The notes beneath the pieces were generated by a model. It was given only the letters and a program-made list of their open reading frames with translations, ran no database searches and had not been told where the DNA came from. Made by a program: the position numbers and the translations under genes. From NCBI GenBank assembly GCA_001804565.1, contig MHAC01000016.1, positions 1 through 37,183 of the forward strand: DNA of 37,183 nt, read 5' to 3'. Shown piece after piece: positions 19,701 through 30,214 of the stretch; positions within the stretch are counted from its first letter, which is position 1, and every line of letters starts with the position of its first letter. This DNA is from Ignavibacteria bacterium GWF2_33_9. GTDB taxonomy: Bacteria; Bacteroidota; Ignavibacteria; Kapaibacteriales; UBA2268.

Positions 19701-20650
19701 GTAATGGCGCAAAAGTTTCTGAAGAAAGACTTCTTGAAGCATATACAAAGAGTATGCTTAAACCTGAATTCCTTGATCCTGATGCAGATTATCTCGCTGA
19801 TGAAGAAAAGAATACATTAATTAAAGATATGTTAAGCAATTTTATAAACTTCAGAACTGATAAGAAAAATGAATATCGTGCTGAAAAGAATAAGATTGCA
19901 TCAGGTGACGAACTTCCTCCGGGAATTTTGGAAATGGCTAAAGTTTACATTGCGAAGAAGAGAAAATTGCAGGTAGGCGACAAAATGGCCGGTCGTCACG
20001 GTAATAAAGGTATCGTTTCCAAAGTGGTGCATCGTGAAGATATGCCGTTCTTACCGGATGGTCAACCAGTGGATATCGTATTGAATCCTCTTGGTGTGCC
20101 TTCACGTATGAACCTCGGACAGCTTTATGAAACTGCACTTGGTTGGGCAGGTCAGAAGCTTGGTGTATATTTTTCAACACCAATTTTCGATGGTGCAACA
20201 TGGGATCAGGTTGGTGATTTCTTAGAAAAAGCCGGCTTACCACGTTCAGGAAAAACGCCACTCTTCGATGGTAGAACAGGTGAACCATTCAAAGAACAAG
20301 TAACAATCGGTGTGATTTATATGCTTAAATTATCGCACATGGTTGACGATAAAATGCACGCACGTTCCATTGGACCTTACTCACTCATTACTCAGCAGCC
20401 ACTTGGCGGTAAAGCACAATTTGGTGGTCAGCGTTTAGGAGAAATGGAAGTTTGGGCTTTGGAAGCTTACGGTGCTTCGAATACTTTGCAAGAAATGCTC
20501 ACAGTGAAATCCGATGACGTTCCGGGACGTTCCAGAATGTATGAATCAATTGTGAAAGGCGATAATGCTCCGGATGCAAATGTTCCGGAATCTTTCAAAG
20601 TACTCGTAAGAGAACTCCAGGGATTAGCCTTGGATGTTGTTTATAAATAA
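16748..20650 (+). CDS. rpoB: DNA-directed RNA polymerase subunit beta
   Basis: 1300 aa with full RpoB motifs (e.g. 'GRLCPIETPEGPNIGLI', 'VGDKMAGRHGNKG'). GTG start preceded by AAAGGAGG. Confidence 0.99.
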   Translation: MGTLNGQNEITNVDYLLNTYKDATYDKDADIKLMESDSGIIRLRRRIDFSRFGKTDHYPDLLDIQIRSYKDFLQDDVLPSKRGMQGLQKVFNNNFPIEDASSVYQLEFVEYSIERPKYSEKECRERELTFSKPLKAKLRLSSKADPESEDFIEAVEQEVYLGNIPAMTNRGTFIINGAERIIVSQIHRSPGVFFDDTMHPNGMRIYSARIIPLRGSWVEFTTDIHEVLYCYVDRKKKFPATSLLRALGFSSDVDILKLFDLMDTVNPEDIDESHVNRRVASDIVDLNTGEIIASRDAVLTEALYKQIKATDILPISFFKQFDPGEEPVIAKTLQKDTTRNREEALETIYRTIRTTEPPDLETAAGLLDKLFFTNQRYDLGAVGRFKIKDVLHVDIADDVHVLTITDFVEVIRHLLYLHDNKLTGDDIDHLGNRRVRTVGEQFANQFNIGLARMARTIKEKLGLKDNQSLSPTELVNARTISSVINQFFGTNQLSQFMDQTNPLAELTHKRRVSALGPGGLSRERAGFEVRDVHYTHYGRLCPIETPEGPNIGLISSLAIHSDIDELGFIITPYKKVIDGIVTDEIVYLTADEEDAYTLIPASTRIEANGKIVEPKLRARKSGDFVLVTPEEVNFMDISTDQISSAAASLIPFLEHDDANRALMGSNMQRQAVPLLRPNAPIVGTGMEARVAKDSRSIEFARGNGYVKYVSGDKIIVEYDDERDERNKYCSWGHENVISYELKKFERTNQDTTINHKPLVKQGQKVVKGTPLVDNSSSEKGELALGKNVLVAFMPWRGYNFEDAIIISQKLVAEDVFTSVHIEEFTLQVRDTKRGEEEFTREIPNVSEEAVKDLDEKGIIHIGAKVKEGDILIGKITPKGETDPTPEEKLLRAIFGDKAGDVKDVSLKATPGLRGIVMNTKVFSRRQITQDKLTKEKDKKAQENLNKKEKSELAALDNEVIARLGKYLNGQVTLGIKLKNGVQVFRNGAKVSEERLLEAYTKSMLKPEFLDPDADYLADEEKNTLIKDMLSNFINFRTDKKNEYRAEKNKIASGDELPPGILEMAKVYIAKKRKLQVGDKMAGRHGNKGIVSKVVHREDMPFLPDGQPVDIVLNPLGVPSRMNLGQLYETALGWAGQKLGVYFSTPIFDGATWDQVGDFLEKAGLPRSGKTPLFDGRTGEPFKEQVTIGVIYMLKLSHMVDDKMHARSIGPYSLITQQPLGGKAQFGGQRLGEMEVWALEAYGASNTLQEMLTVKSDDVPGRSRMYESIVKGDNAPDANVPESFKVLVRELQGLALDVVYK

Positions 20651-20733
20651 GCTTAAACTTTTTAGGTTTGCAGTGGATTTAGTAAAAAGTTATAAGCAAT
20701 TTAAAAAATAGAAATTTATAAGAGGCAATATAT

Positions 20734-23700
20734 ATGCAACCAATTTCAATGCCAAAGGGTGGCTTCAGGGAAATAGTTATAAAGCTCGCTTCTCCGGATA
20801 AAATTTTAAATCGTTCCAACGGTGAAGTTACAAAACCTGAAACGATAAACTATCGTTCATTTCGCCCAGAAAAAGATGGGTTGTTTTGTGAAAAAATCTT
20901 CGGACCTATTAAAGATTGGGAATGTGCATGCGGCAAATATAAGAGGATAAGATACAAAGGGATTGTATGCGACAGATGCGGTGTGGAAGTTACAAGCAAA
21001 AGCGTTCGACGTGAAAGAAACGGCCATATTATGCTTGCTGTACCGGTAGTTCATATTTGGTTTATGCGCTCTTTGCCAAGCAAAATCAGTGCTGTACTAG
21101 GTATGCATACAAAGGACATCGAAAGAATAGTTTATTACGAATCTTACGTTGTTGTTCGTCCCGGGAGCACCAGTCTTGCATCAAAAGATTTGATGACTGA
21201 AGAAGAATATTTGAAAACTTTATCGCAGTTACCGAAAGAAGAATTGGAACTCGACGATGATGATCCGAATAAGTTCTTTGCTGCAATAGGTGGTGAAGCA
21301 ATTAAAGAATTGCTCAGAATGGTAGAACCGGACCGTGATTATGCTCATTCAAAAGAAGAATTGAAAAATGAAACTTCACAGGTGAAAAAAGCTGAATTGC
21401 TCAAACGCCTTAGAGTTTTGGATGCTTTCCGCAGAAAGGAAGATCAGGAATATATAAATGAACCTAGCTGGATGGTACTGGACGTTGTTCCGGTTATTCC
21501 TCCTGACTTGCGTCCTCTTATTCCTTTAGATGGTGGTCGTTTTGCAACATCAGATTTGAATGACCTTTACCGTCGTGTGATTATTCGTAACAATCGACTA
21601 AAAAGATTAATTGACATCAAGGCACCGGAAGTTATTTTGCGTAATGAAAAACGTATGCTTCAGGAAAGTGTTGATGCTTTATTTGATAGTACTAAAAAAG
21701 CTAATAAAACAGATTCATCCCGTTCATTAAAATCATTGGCAGATACTCTGAAAGGTAAGACCGGTCGTTTCCGTCAGAACCTTTTAGGTAAACGTGTGGA
21801 TTATTCAGGTCGTTCAGTAATCGTAGTTGGTCCTGAACTTAAACTTCACGAATGCGGTTTGCCGAAAGATATGGCAGTGGAACTGTTCAAACCTTTCATC
21901 ATTCGTAAATTGATTGAAAAAGGTTTTGTGAAAACGGTGAAGAGCGCAAAAAAACTAGTTGAACGCAAAACAAATGAAGTTTGGGATATTTTGGAAATGG
22001 TGATTGAAGGGCATCCTGTTATGCTTAACCGTGCTCCGACACTTCACCGCTTAGGTATTCAGGCATTCCAGCCAAGACTTATCGAAGGTAAAGCAATCCA
22101 GCTTCACCCTCTCGTTTGTACAGCATTCAACGCCGACTTCGACGGTGACCAAATGGCCGTTCACGTGCCTTTAGGTCATGAAGCACAGCTCGAAGCATTG
22201 CTGCTTATGCTTGCTCCGAACAATATTGTGCATACTCAAAATGGTGATCCTATTGCTGTACCGTCTCAAGATATGGTGCTTGGACTTTATTATTTAACCA
22301 AAATGCGTCCCGGTGCTCTAGGGGAAAACAAACTTTATAGTTCAGTTGACGAAGTTATTATTGCAGTAAATTCCGAAAAACTAGATATGGGTGCATTAAT
22401 TAAAGTTCGTCACATGGGTACAACAATCGAAACTACTCCTGGTAGATTAATCTTTAACGTAATAGTTCCTAATGAATTAGGCTATGTGAATGAACTTTTA
22501 ACCAAGAAACGTCTCCGCTTTTTCATTGGAAAGAGTTTCCGTGTTGCCGGATTAGGCAGGACTGTAGAATTTTTGGATGATATGAAAAATCTCGGTTTCG
22601 AAATGGCAACTCGTGGAGGTTTGACTGTAAGTATCCATGATGTTGTTATTCCTGCGGAAAAGAGAGAAATTATCGAACAAACACAAGCTAGTATTGATAT
22701 TTTCGAAAAATCATTCCGAAAAGGTATGCTTTCCGGTGGTGAAAGATATAATAAAATCATTGACCTTTGGTCCAGTGCAACTCACCGTGTAGCGGATAAA
22801 CTTTACAATGAATTGCAGAAAGATAAACAAGGTTTCAATACATTTTATATGATGCTTGATTCCCAGGCTCGTGGTTCTAAAGAACAGATTCGCCAGCTTG
22901 CAGGTATGAGAGGCTTGATGGCAAAACCGAAAAAATCAGTTTCCGGTTCGTCAGGTGAACTTATCGAAAATCCAATTATTGCAAACTTCAAAGAAGGTTT
23001 GTCAATTTTGGAATATTTCATTTCTACTCACGGTGCACGTAAAGGTTTGGCCGATACAGCACTCAAAACTGCAGATGCCGGTTATCTTACTCGTCGTTTG
23101 CATGACGTTGCTCAGGATATGATTATCAGGGAAATCGATTGCGGTACTATTCGTGGCGTAGATACAACTGCTCTGAAAGATGGCGAGGAAGTAAAAGAAA
23201 GTTTGAAAGAAAGAATTCTTGGTAGAGTGTCTCTCGTTGACGTTGTAGATCCACTCACCGACAAATTGATTCTGAAAGGCGGTGAAGTAATTGATGAAGA
23301 AATTGCTGAAGCAATTGAATCATCAGCAATTGAATCCGTGAAAATCCGTTCGGTACTTACTTGTCAGTCCAAGCAGGGAACTTGTGCAAAATGTTATGGT
23401 AGAAATATGTCAAGCGGTAAATTGGTTGATGTGGGAGAAGCTGTTGGAACAATTGCCTCTCAATCAATCGGTGAACCGGGTACACAGTTGACACTTCGTA
23501 CATTCCACACAGGTGGTGCTGCAGCATTATTTGCATCTCAATCATCTATTATAGCAAAATTCGATGGTAAAGTATCATTCGAAAATATTCGAACAATCGA
23601 AGTTGAAAGCGAAGAAGGCGAAGATGTTCTCATTTCCGTTAGCCATAGTGGTGTAATTAAAGTGATGGATGATAAGAATAACCGTGAATTGAATAAGTAT

Positions 23701-25041
23701 GATGTTACTTACGGTGCTGAAATTAAAGTGAAAAATGGAGACCAGATCAAAAAAGGTCAAATACTTTATGAATGGGATCCTTATAATACTACTATTATTT
23801 CGGAATTCAAAGGTACTGTTCGTTACCGTGATTTGGAACATAATGTTACTTATCGTGAAGTGAATGATGAACAAACCGGCCATACAACAAAAATCGTATT
23901 TGATTCCAAAGATAAAACAAAAGCACCTGCAATTGACATTGTTGATGAAAAAGGTGAAATATTTAAAACATACAATATTCCATCCAAAGCACAATTGCGT
24001 GTTGATGACTACGATCAGGTTGGCAAAGGTCACCACCTAGCTAAAATCCCAAGAGATTATGGTCGTACTCGTGATATCACAGGTGGTTTGCCACGTGTTA
24101 CAGAACTTTTCGAAGCTCGTTCACCTCAAGCTCCGGCCGTTGTTGCTGAAATTGACGGTATTGTTTCCTTCGGTAAACCAAAACGTGGTCAGAGAACAAT
24201 TTTGATTACATCACATGACGAATTGACTGAAACAGATTACAATGTACCATTCAGTAAACACGTATTGGTACAGGATAAAGATTATGTGAAAGCAGGTGAT
24301 AAGATTACAGAAGGTTCAATAAATCCTCACGATATTTTGAGAATCAAAGGTCCTTTCGCAGTACAGGAATATCTAGTGAATGAAATTCAGGATGTTTACC
24401 GTATGCAAGGTGTTAAAATTTCCGATAAACATATCGAAGTAATCGTACGTCAAATGATGCAGAAAGTAAGAATCAAAGAATCCGGGGACTCAATCTTCTT
24501 GGAAAATGATTTAGTTGACCGTATTAAATTCGATGCTGAAAATCAGAAACTCAAAAATATGGTTGTTATCACTGATGTTGGCGAAACTAATCTTTCTGAA
24601 GGTCAATTGCTCTCACGTAAGAAATTCCGTGAAATCAATGGTTCTATCAGAAAGAAAGATGCTCAAATTGCTGAAGCACGACAGGCAGAAAATGCTATCG
24701 CTGAACCGGTACTTTTGGGTATTACTCAGGTTTCACTCCAAACAGACAGCTGGCTTTCTGCAGCTTCATTCCAGGAAACTACAAAAGTACTTTCCGATGC
24801 AGCAATTCATGCTCGTTCTGATAAATTCCAGGGATTGAAGGAAAATATCATCGTTGGACAACCGATTCCGGCAGGTACTGGTCTAAGAAAATATACTACT
24901 ATAAATATTGAAAGCGATATAGGAGATATTTTCGGTCGTACTAACCGTGTTCTTCACAATGAAAAATACGACGACAGAGTGGAATATGACAATGCTCAGG
25001 AAATTGTTAAAGAAGAAATTCCTGCTGTAACTGAAGATTAA
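20734..25041 (+). CDS. rpoC: DNA-directed RNA polymerase subunit beta'
   Basis: 1435 aa with '[14 protein letters not shown]' catalytic motif and zinc-binding '[23 protein letters not shown]'. Confidence 0.99.
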   Translation: MQPISMPKGGFREIVIKLASPDKILNRSNGEVTKPETINYRSFRPEKDGLFCEKIFGPIKDWECACGKYKRIRYKGIVCDRCGVEVTSKSVRRERNGHIMLAVPVVHIWFMRSLPSKISAVLGMHTKDIERIVYYESYVVVRPGSTSLASKDLMTEEEYLKTLSQLPKEELELDDDDPNKFFAAIGGEAIKELLRMVEPDRDYAHSKEELKNETSQVKKAELLKRLRVLDAFRRKEDQEYINEPSWMVLDVVPVIPPDLRPLIPLDGGRFATSDLNDLYRRVIIRNNRLKRLIDIKAPEVILRNEKRMLQESVDALFDSTKKANKTDSSRSLKSLADTLKGKTGRFRQNLLGKRVDYSGRSVIVVGPELKLHECGLPKDMAVELFKPFIIRKLIEKGFVKTVKSAKKLVERKTNEVWDILEMVIEGHPVMLNRAPTLHRLGIQAFQPRLIEGKAIQLHPLVCTAFNADFDGDQMAVHVPLGHEAQLEALLLMLAPNNIVHTQNGDPIAVPSQDMVLGLYYLTKMRPGALGENKLYSSVDEVIIAVNSEKLDMGALIKVRHMGTTIETTPGRLIFNVIVPNELGYVNELLTKKRLRFFIGKSFRVAGLGRTVEFLDDMKNLGFEMATRGGLTVSIHDVVIPAEKREIIEQTQASIDIFEKSFRKGMLSGGERYNKIIDLWSSATHRVADKLYNELQKDKQGFNTFYMMLDSQARGSKEQIRQLAGMRGLMAKPKKSVSGSSGELIENPIIANFKEGLSILEYFISTHGARKGLADTALKTADAGYLTRRLHDVAQDMIIREIDCGTIRGVDTTALKDGEEVKESLKERILGRVSLVDVVDPLTDKLILKGGEVIDEEIAEAIESSAIESVKIRSVLTCQSKQGTCAKCYGRNMSSGKLVDVGEAVGTIASQSIGEPGTQLTLRTFHTGGAAALFASQSSIIAKFDGKVSFENIRTIEVESEEGEDVLISVSHSGVIKVMDDKNNRELNKYDVTYGAEIKVKNGDQIKKGQILYEWDPYNTTIISEFKGTVRYRDLEHNVTYREVNDEQTGHTTKIVFDSKDKTKAPAIDIVDEKGEIFKTYNIPSKAQLRVDDYDQVGKGHHLAKIPRDYGRTRDITGGLPRVTELFEARSPQAPAVVAEIDGIVSFGKPKRGQRTILITSHDELTETDYNVPFSKHVLVQDKDYVKAGDKITEGSINPHDILRIKGPFAVQEYLVNEIQDVYRMQGVKISDKHIEVIVRQMMQKVRIKESGDSIFLENDLVDRIKFDAENQKLKNMVVITDVGETNLSEGQLLSRKKFREINGSIRKKDAQIAEARQAENAIAEPVLLGITQVSLQTDSWLSAASFQETTKVLSDAAIHARSDKFQGLKENIIVGQPIPAGTGLRKYTTINIESDIGDIFGRTNRVLHNEKYDDRVEYDNAQEIVKEEIPAVTED

Positions 25042-25065
25042 TTAATTTAATCTGTATATATTTTA

Positions 25066-25097
25066 AAAAGGGAAGTTATTTACAACTTCCCTTTTTT
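25066..25097. terminator. Bidirectional terminator between convergent rpoC and antiporter gene
   Basis: AAAAGGGAAGTT ATTTAC AACTTCCCTTTT followed by TT; the right arm encodes the antiporter C-terminus. Confidence 0.85.
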
Positions 25098-26234
25098 CTT
25101 ATAAAATAATTTTGCAATTTTATTTGAAAAATAGGAAGTTGCAATTCCAATTACGGCAAGTATCAAAATATAAAGCGAGGCAATCGGAGCAATTGCGAGT
25201 GACATATGTTGAGAAATTGCAATCGAAAACTCTCCACGATTCACAATACCCAAACCAGCTATAAGTGACTTACGCTTAGAAAGCCCGAAAATCCTGCCGC
25301 CAATAATTCCTGTTAGTATTTTCCCAAGAATTGATAAAATCACAATTGCAATAAGAGGCCAGAGAAATTGTGTAAAATTAGGGAATATGAAATGAATTGA
25401 TGAACCGAAAATCAGGAAGAAGTAAGAAACTGTAATATCTCTAATTGGTACAATGAGCGATTCCACTTGATAAGATTTTCCGGATTCAGCAACAATTATA
25501 CCTACCAGGAATGCACCAAGTGCTTCGGAAAGTCCAAGTTCTTTCGTTACCCCAGAAGCAAATATGACAAAACCGATTACCATAATCGTGAGAATTTCAT
25601 CCTGCAAATATTTATCAATAAATGAAGACAATTTCTTTTTAATCAAAAATGAGAAGAGAATTGCTGAAATTATTACTAAAAATATCTTAAATAATATCCA
25701 AAAAGTAAGTGAAATATTTGGCATGGCTCCAACTGAAAATGCCGTAGCAAATGCAATGATTATTGGTGCTACCATATCTTCAAATACCATTAAACCAAGG
25801 ATAAATTCTGTTTCCGAATTGGCCATCCTATGCTCATCGATGATTATTTTAGTAGTAATTGCCGATGAACTTGCATAAGCAACTCCTGCAAGAGTAAAGG
25901 ATACTATGAAATTAAATCCGAATAATGACAGTACGAGAAATATTAATAAAAAATTAAAAGCTATATCAAGAACGCCCCCTATCCACACTTTTTTGGCTAT
26001 GTTCAATACTTTGCTTAAATTGAATTCCAAACCTAAGAAGAAGAACAAAATAACAATCCCAATTTCTCCAAAAATAGCAATATTGGAACCCAGTGGCAGC
26101 AATTCGGAAACTATCACACCGGCAAAAATATAAAGTAAAAGCATCGGGATTTTGAATAATTTCCCGATAAATCCTGCTACAAAAAGAGCAATTCCGGTTA
26201 GACCGAATATCAATAGGAATGAAACATCATGCAT
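25080..26234 (-). CDS. Monovalent cation:proton antiporter (CPA2, KefB/KhtU-like)
   Basis: Polytopic Na+/H+ exchanger fold: 'EIGIVILFFFLGLEFNLSKV', 'GEFSIAISQHMS'. Confidence 0.9.
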   Translation of the reverse strand: MHDVSFLLIFGLTGIALFVAGFIGKLFKIPMLLLYIFAGVIVSELLPLGSNIAIFGEIGIVILFFFLGLEFNLSKVLNIAKKVWIGGVLDIAFNFLLIFLVLSLFGFNFIVSFTLAGVAYASSSAITTKIIIDEHRMANSETEFILGLMVFEDMVAPIIIAFATAFSVGAMPNISLTFWILFKIFLVIISAILFSFLIKKKLSSFIDKYLQDEILTIMVIGFVIFASGVTKELGLSEALGAFLVGIIVAESGKSYQVESLIVPIRDITVSYFFLIFGSSIHFIFPNFTQFLWPLIAIVILSILGKILTGIIGGRIFGLSKRKSLIAGLGIVNRGEFSIAISQHMSLAIAPIASLYILILAVIGIATSYFSNKIAKLFYKKKGKL

Positions 26235-26240
26235 AATGGA

Positions 26241-26726
26241 TTATTCAGATATATTGAACAATTCTTTGAATCTTCGTGTTTGTTCTCTTGAACCCACAAC
26301 AACCAATGTATCATCCAGTAAAAGTTGAGTGTCCGGTGCTGGATTGATTATTGTATCATCATTTCTGATGATGGAAATAATTGTTATACCTGTTTTTTTT
26401 CGAATACCACTTTCCAGAATTGATGAATTCACCAAACTTGAATTTTCAGTCAAATTTACCCATTCAATCGAAAGTTTATCAATGAGTAATTGTTTCTGTT
26501 TTTCTTGTTCAGGTTTGAAATAATTACCCATCAAAATCGAACCAAGCAAATTTGCTTCTTCTTCATTAAGGAGAAAGTGAAATTTCGCATCGTCTTCCGG
26601 ATCATCGAACAGGAAGATTTCTCTTTTACCGTTAATAAGTACAACTACCGATAAATAGGCTCCATTAACAATTTGAAAAGTGAATTTTTTCCCGATTCCG
26701 GGCAATTCCATTTCTTTAAAAATCAT
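26241..26726 (-). CDS. Antiporter regulatory subunit with TrkA-C/RCK_C domain (KhtT-like)
   Basis: 'ELPGIGKKFTFQI' N-terminal part plus C-terminal 'TGITIISIIRNDDTIINPAPDTQLLLDDTLVVVGSREQTRRFKELF'; 6 bp from the antiporter gene. Confidence 0.85.
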   Translation of the reverse strand: MIFKEMELPGIGKKFTFQIVNGAYLSVVVLINGKREIFLFDDPEDDAKFHFLLNEEEANLLGSILMGNYFKPEQEKQKQLLIDKLSIEWVNLTENSSLVNSSILESGIRKKTGITIISIIRNDDTIINPAPDTQLLLDDTLVVVGSREQTRRFKELFNISE

Positions 26727-26902
26727 CTTTATAAGTCCACAACTAATTTTGTTAAATAAATATGTATAAAATTACAAAAAAATCAGAAAAAAATACAATT
26801 ATTAAAATAAATATTCGTAAACTAATTTTACGAAAATAGTTTTTTGGGTTTTTATAGTTTTTCTAGTTTCCTCGGTTTCCTGATGAATTCCGAAAAACAA
26901 AT

Positions 26903-27625
26903 ATGAATTATATTAATGGAGAAAATATGGCAAAAGCAGCTCAAATGAAAGAAAATGCTAAGATGGAACTTAAGGATAAGATTCTTAATACTTCAATTGA
27001 ACTTTTTAGAACAACAGGTCTGAAAAGCGTGAATACTGACCTTATTGCTAGTGAATGCGGTATTAGCAAAAAGACACTTTACGAAGTATTCAATAGCAAA
27101 GAAGAATTAATTTCTTATGTGATAACAACATCTTTAGGTAAATTAGAAGCAGATTTGAAAGCTTTGGCTGAAGAAATTGAAGAGAAGCATGTTTCTGACT
27201 TTGGAGAAGTGTTTCATCATTTAATGCATGGCGTGAATAAAATCATCATTGTTTTCTCCAAACAATTTCTGACTGACCTAAAGAAATACTATCCTAATTT
27301 ATGGGTAGATATACGTGAATATAAAAAAGAAAGAATTAGAAATTACTTCGGATTGATTTTTAAAATTGGTCAGAAGCATGGGTATATCCGTAAAGATATT
27401 AATCCAGAACTTGCGTATTATATTCACCATTATATTTTGGATAATATTGTTTCTCCAGAAGTACTCGCAGAATTACCACTCAGTTCAAAGGACGTCCTGA
27501 ATGGGATTTACAATATATTGCTTTTCGGAATTCTCACTGAAAAGGGTGTTGAAAAATCGGATTTCAGTACAAAACTAAATAAAATGTACGAACATGGCAT
27601 CAACCGAAATATGAATGAATCTTAA
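26903..27625 (+). CDS. TetR/AcrR family transcriptional regulator
   Basis: N-terminal HTH: 'ILNTSIELFRTTGLKSVNTDLIASECGISKKTLYEVFNSKEELISYVI'. Alternative start at 26927. Confidence 0.9.
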   Translation: MNYINGENMAKAAQMKENAKMELKDKILNTSIELFRTTGLKSVNTDLIASECGISKKTLYEVFNSKEELISYVITTSLGKLEADLKALAEEIEEKHVSDFGEVFHHLMHGVNKIIIVFSKQFLTDLKKYYPNLWVDIREYKKERIRNYFGLIFKIGQKHGYIRKDINPELAYYIHHYILDNIVSPEVLAELPLSSKDVLNGIYNILLFGILTEKGVEKSDFSTKLNKMYEHGINRNMNES

Positions 27626-27727
27626 TAAAAAATTAATGCAACAGGAAAACAAAAATTTCGTATTAAACAATTAAAAAATAGAAAAATAAAATTACAATAA
27701 AAATTAAAAAATAGAATTAATAAAATT

Positions 27728-29149
27728 ATGTTTCAAACTCAATCAAAATGGTTGTTTTTTCTCATCCTTATAGTTGCAGTTTCATCAATTAATCAAATAC
27801 AGGCAAGGCAAATGACCCTTGACAGTGCTATTAATTATGCTATAGCAAAAAATAATGATGTGAAACTCGCAAAACTGGAATTGGAAAAATCAAAATTTGC
27901 CATAAAAGAAGCATTTGGCTATGCTTTGCCATCGCTTGACTTTACAGGACAATTTTCGCATTTTATCGAAAAACCGAAAATGGCATTTCCTGATTTTAAT
28001 GCTATGCTGAACAATTCAGTGTATGGAGTTATGTTCAAAGAAAATTTACTTCCTGAAGATGATTCCAAGTTTTTACCAATGGATTTTGTATTGCAATCTT
28101 TTGCTTTGGCAAATAGTTACAATGCACAACTTTCACTTACGCAAGTGCTTTTTAGTTCTACAGTTTTTAAAGGAATTTCATCAAGCGGAATTTATAAAAA
28201 TTTAGCAGAGGAAGCACTTTACGGGAAAATATCTGCAGCAGTTCTTAATACTAAAAGAGCCTTTTACGGTGCCTTGCTTTCCAAAGAAGTGTTAAATATC
28301 ACAAAAGCAAGTTTCGAAAATGCGCAGCAAAATTTTAAGAGCGTGAAAGCATTACAGTCGCAAGGAATGGTTGCTGAATTTGATGCAATTCGTGCAGAAG
28401 TGCAAGTGGAAAATATTCGACCTGTGATTTTGCAAATGCAAAATAATTATGAAGTAGTTCTGAATAATCTAAAATTAGTTATGGGTATGGATCAATCAGA
28501 AAATCTTGAATTGACAGGGGACCTGGATTATTCTGAATTGCCTGTACCAGACAGACAGGAAGCTATTGCTGCTGCTACAAAGAATAACTTTGATTTGAAG
28601 ACATTGCAAACAAAAAGAGATTTTGATGAAGCTCTAATAGATTTGGATATTTCGACTTATTATCCGACACTTGCCGCATTCGGGAATTATGCATTTGCAG
28701 GTTCTGCTGATGATTTCAATTTTCAGAATTATCGTCAATCAATGGTTGGACTTAATTTCTCCATTAATCTTTTCAATGGATTCCGCACGACTCAAAAGGT
28801 ACAACAAGGTCATATCAATGTGATGAAATCTGATGAATCTGTGAATCAATTGAAAGAGTTTATCATTTCACAGATAACTACCAAAATAAGTGAAATAGAA
28901 AGAATTAAGAGCAATCTGGAAGCACAGGAAAGAAACATCACTCTCGCCCAAAAGGCTTATAATATATCCAATTTGCGTTACAAAGAAGGTACCGGCAATC
29001 AGTTGGAAATTGAAAATGCTGATTTGGCTATGCGTCAGGCCAAAACAAACAGACTACAGTCAGTATTTCAGTATATTTCCGCTTATGCAGAGCTCGAAAA
29101 TCTGATGGGTAATCTCGATGCAAAATACAGAAAAATTAAAATTGATTAA
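27728..29149 (+). CDS. TolC-family outer membrane protein (second RND system)
   Basis: Signal peptide; OEP repeats, e.g. 'MTLDSAINYAIAKNNDVKLAKLELEKSKFAIKEAFGYALPSLDFTGQFSH'. Confidence 0.92.
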   Translation: MFQTQSKWLFFLILIVAVSSINQIQARQMTLDSAINYAIAKNNDVKLAKLELEKSKFAIKEAFGYALPSLDFTGQFSHFIEKPKMAFPDFNAMLNNSVYGVMFKENLLPEDDSKFLPMDFVLQSFALANSYNAQLSLTQVLFSSTVFKGISSSGIYKNLAEEALYGKISAAVLNTKRAFYGALLSKEVLNITKASFENAQQNFKSVKALQSQGMVAEFDAIRAEVQVENIRPVILQMQNNYEVVLNNLKLVMGMDQSENLELTGDLDYSELPVPDRQEAIAAATKNNFDLKTLQTKRDFDEALIDLDISTYYPTLAAFGNYAFAGSADDFNFQNYRQSMVGLNFSINLFNGFRTTQKVQQGHINVMKSDESVNQLKEFIISQITTKISEIERIKSNLEAQERNITLAQKAYNISNLRYKEGTGNQLEIENADLAMRQAKTNRLQSVFQYISAYAELENLMGNLDAKYRKIKID

Positions 29150-29169
29150 TAACTTAAAAAAAAATTAAT

Positions 29170-30204
29170 ATGAAAAAGACAATATTCTTAATTATAATTG
29201 CATTATTTGCTGGTCTGACTTTGCAATCTTGCAAAAAGGAAAATAAAGTAGTTTCCAAAACCATGGAAGAAATCCAAAAAGAAAATGGTGTTCCTGTAAA
29301 ACTAACTAAAATTGAAACTCAGGAATTGACTATTCCCTTGAAATATATGTCCACTTTGGAAGGAATTAAACAAACTACAGTTACTGCTCCTGTGGCAGAC
29401 AATGTTGACTTATTTAAAGGAAAAGTGGGCAAAGTAGTTAAGGAAAAAGATGTAGTTGTTACTTTCCCTACAGATAATCCTGCATTGCAATTCGAGCAAG
29501 CAAAATTATCTTTTGAAAATTTCAAAAAAATGTATGAAAGAATGTCTGCATTACTAGCCGGAGGAGAAACATCACAGCAAAATTACGATAATATTGAAAC
29601 TCAGTATTTGGTTGCAAAAAGAAATTATGAATCCCTCAAGCAGATGCTTTTTGTGGAAGCACCCATAAGTGGTACTATTGTTGAAAAATTTGTTGATGAA
29701 GGTTTCAAAACAAAAAGTGGAGACAAACTTTTCACTATTGCGCAGATAGACAGAATGAAGGCGATTTTCTGGGTAAGTGATGAAGAATTGATTTATATCA
29801 AAAACGGTATGCCTGTTCAAATTACCAAAAATGATAAAGTTTATAATGGCAGAATTTCCGAAGTTGCTCTTGCACAGGATGAAATGAGAAAAGCATTCAA
29901 AATTGAAGCAGATTTTCCAAATCCAAAGCGTGAATTGAAAGTAGGCATGACTGTGGAAATTCAATTTGATTCATACAAAAATCCTTCTGCTATAGTAATA
30001 CCAAGAAGCTCTATCGTTGTGAAAGCCGGTAAAAGTTATGTGTTTGTGTCTGATGGAAGTAATGCACAGGAAAGAGAAATAACATTAGGTAAAACTATTG
30101 GGGAAATGGTGGAAATCACTTCCGGACTGAATGTTGGAGATGAACTAATTACCGAAGGTGTAAGTATTTTGACTAGTGGTGCAAAATTAAATATAAAACA
30201 ATAA
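29170..30204 (+). CDS. RND periplasmic adaptor subunit (lipoprotein)
   Basis: Lipobox 'TLQSCKK'; 'VEAPISGTIVEKFVDEGFKTKSGDKLFTIAQIDRM' lipoyl half-motif. Confidence 0.92.
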   Translation: MKKTIFLIIIALFAGLTLQSCKKENKVVSKTMEEIQKENGVPVKLTKIETQELTIPLKYMSTLEGIKQTTVTAPVADNVDLFKGKVGKVVKEKDVVVTFPTDNPALQFEQAKLSFENFKKMYERMSALLAGGETSQQNYDNIETQYLVAKRNYESLKQMLFVEAPISGTIVEKFVDEGFKTKSGDKLFTIAQIDRMKAIFWVSDEELIYIKNGMPVQITKNDKVYNGRISEVALAQDEMRKAFKIEADFPNPKRELKVGMTVEIQFDSYKNPSAIVIPRSSIVVKAGKSYVFVSDGSNAQEREITLGKTIGEMVEITSGLNVGDELITEGVSILTSGAKLNIKQ

Positions 30205-30214
30205 CGGAGTAAAT

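Noticed and set aside
16887-24838. Many short ORFs on both strands within rpoB and rpoC
   Set aside because: rpoB and rpoC are intact and conserved; the overlapping ORFs show no independent coding evidence.
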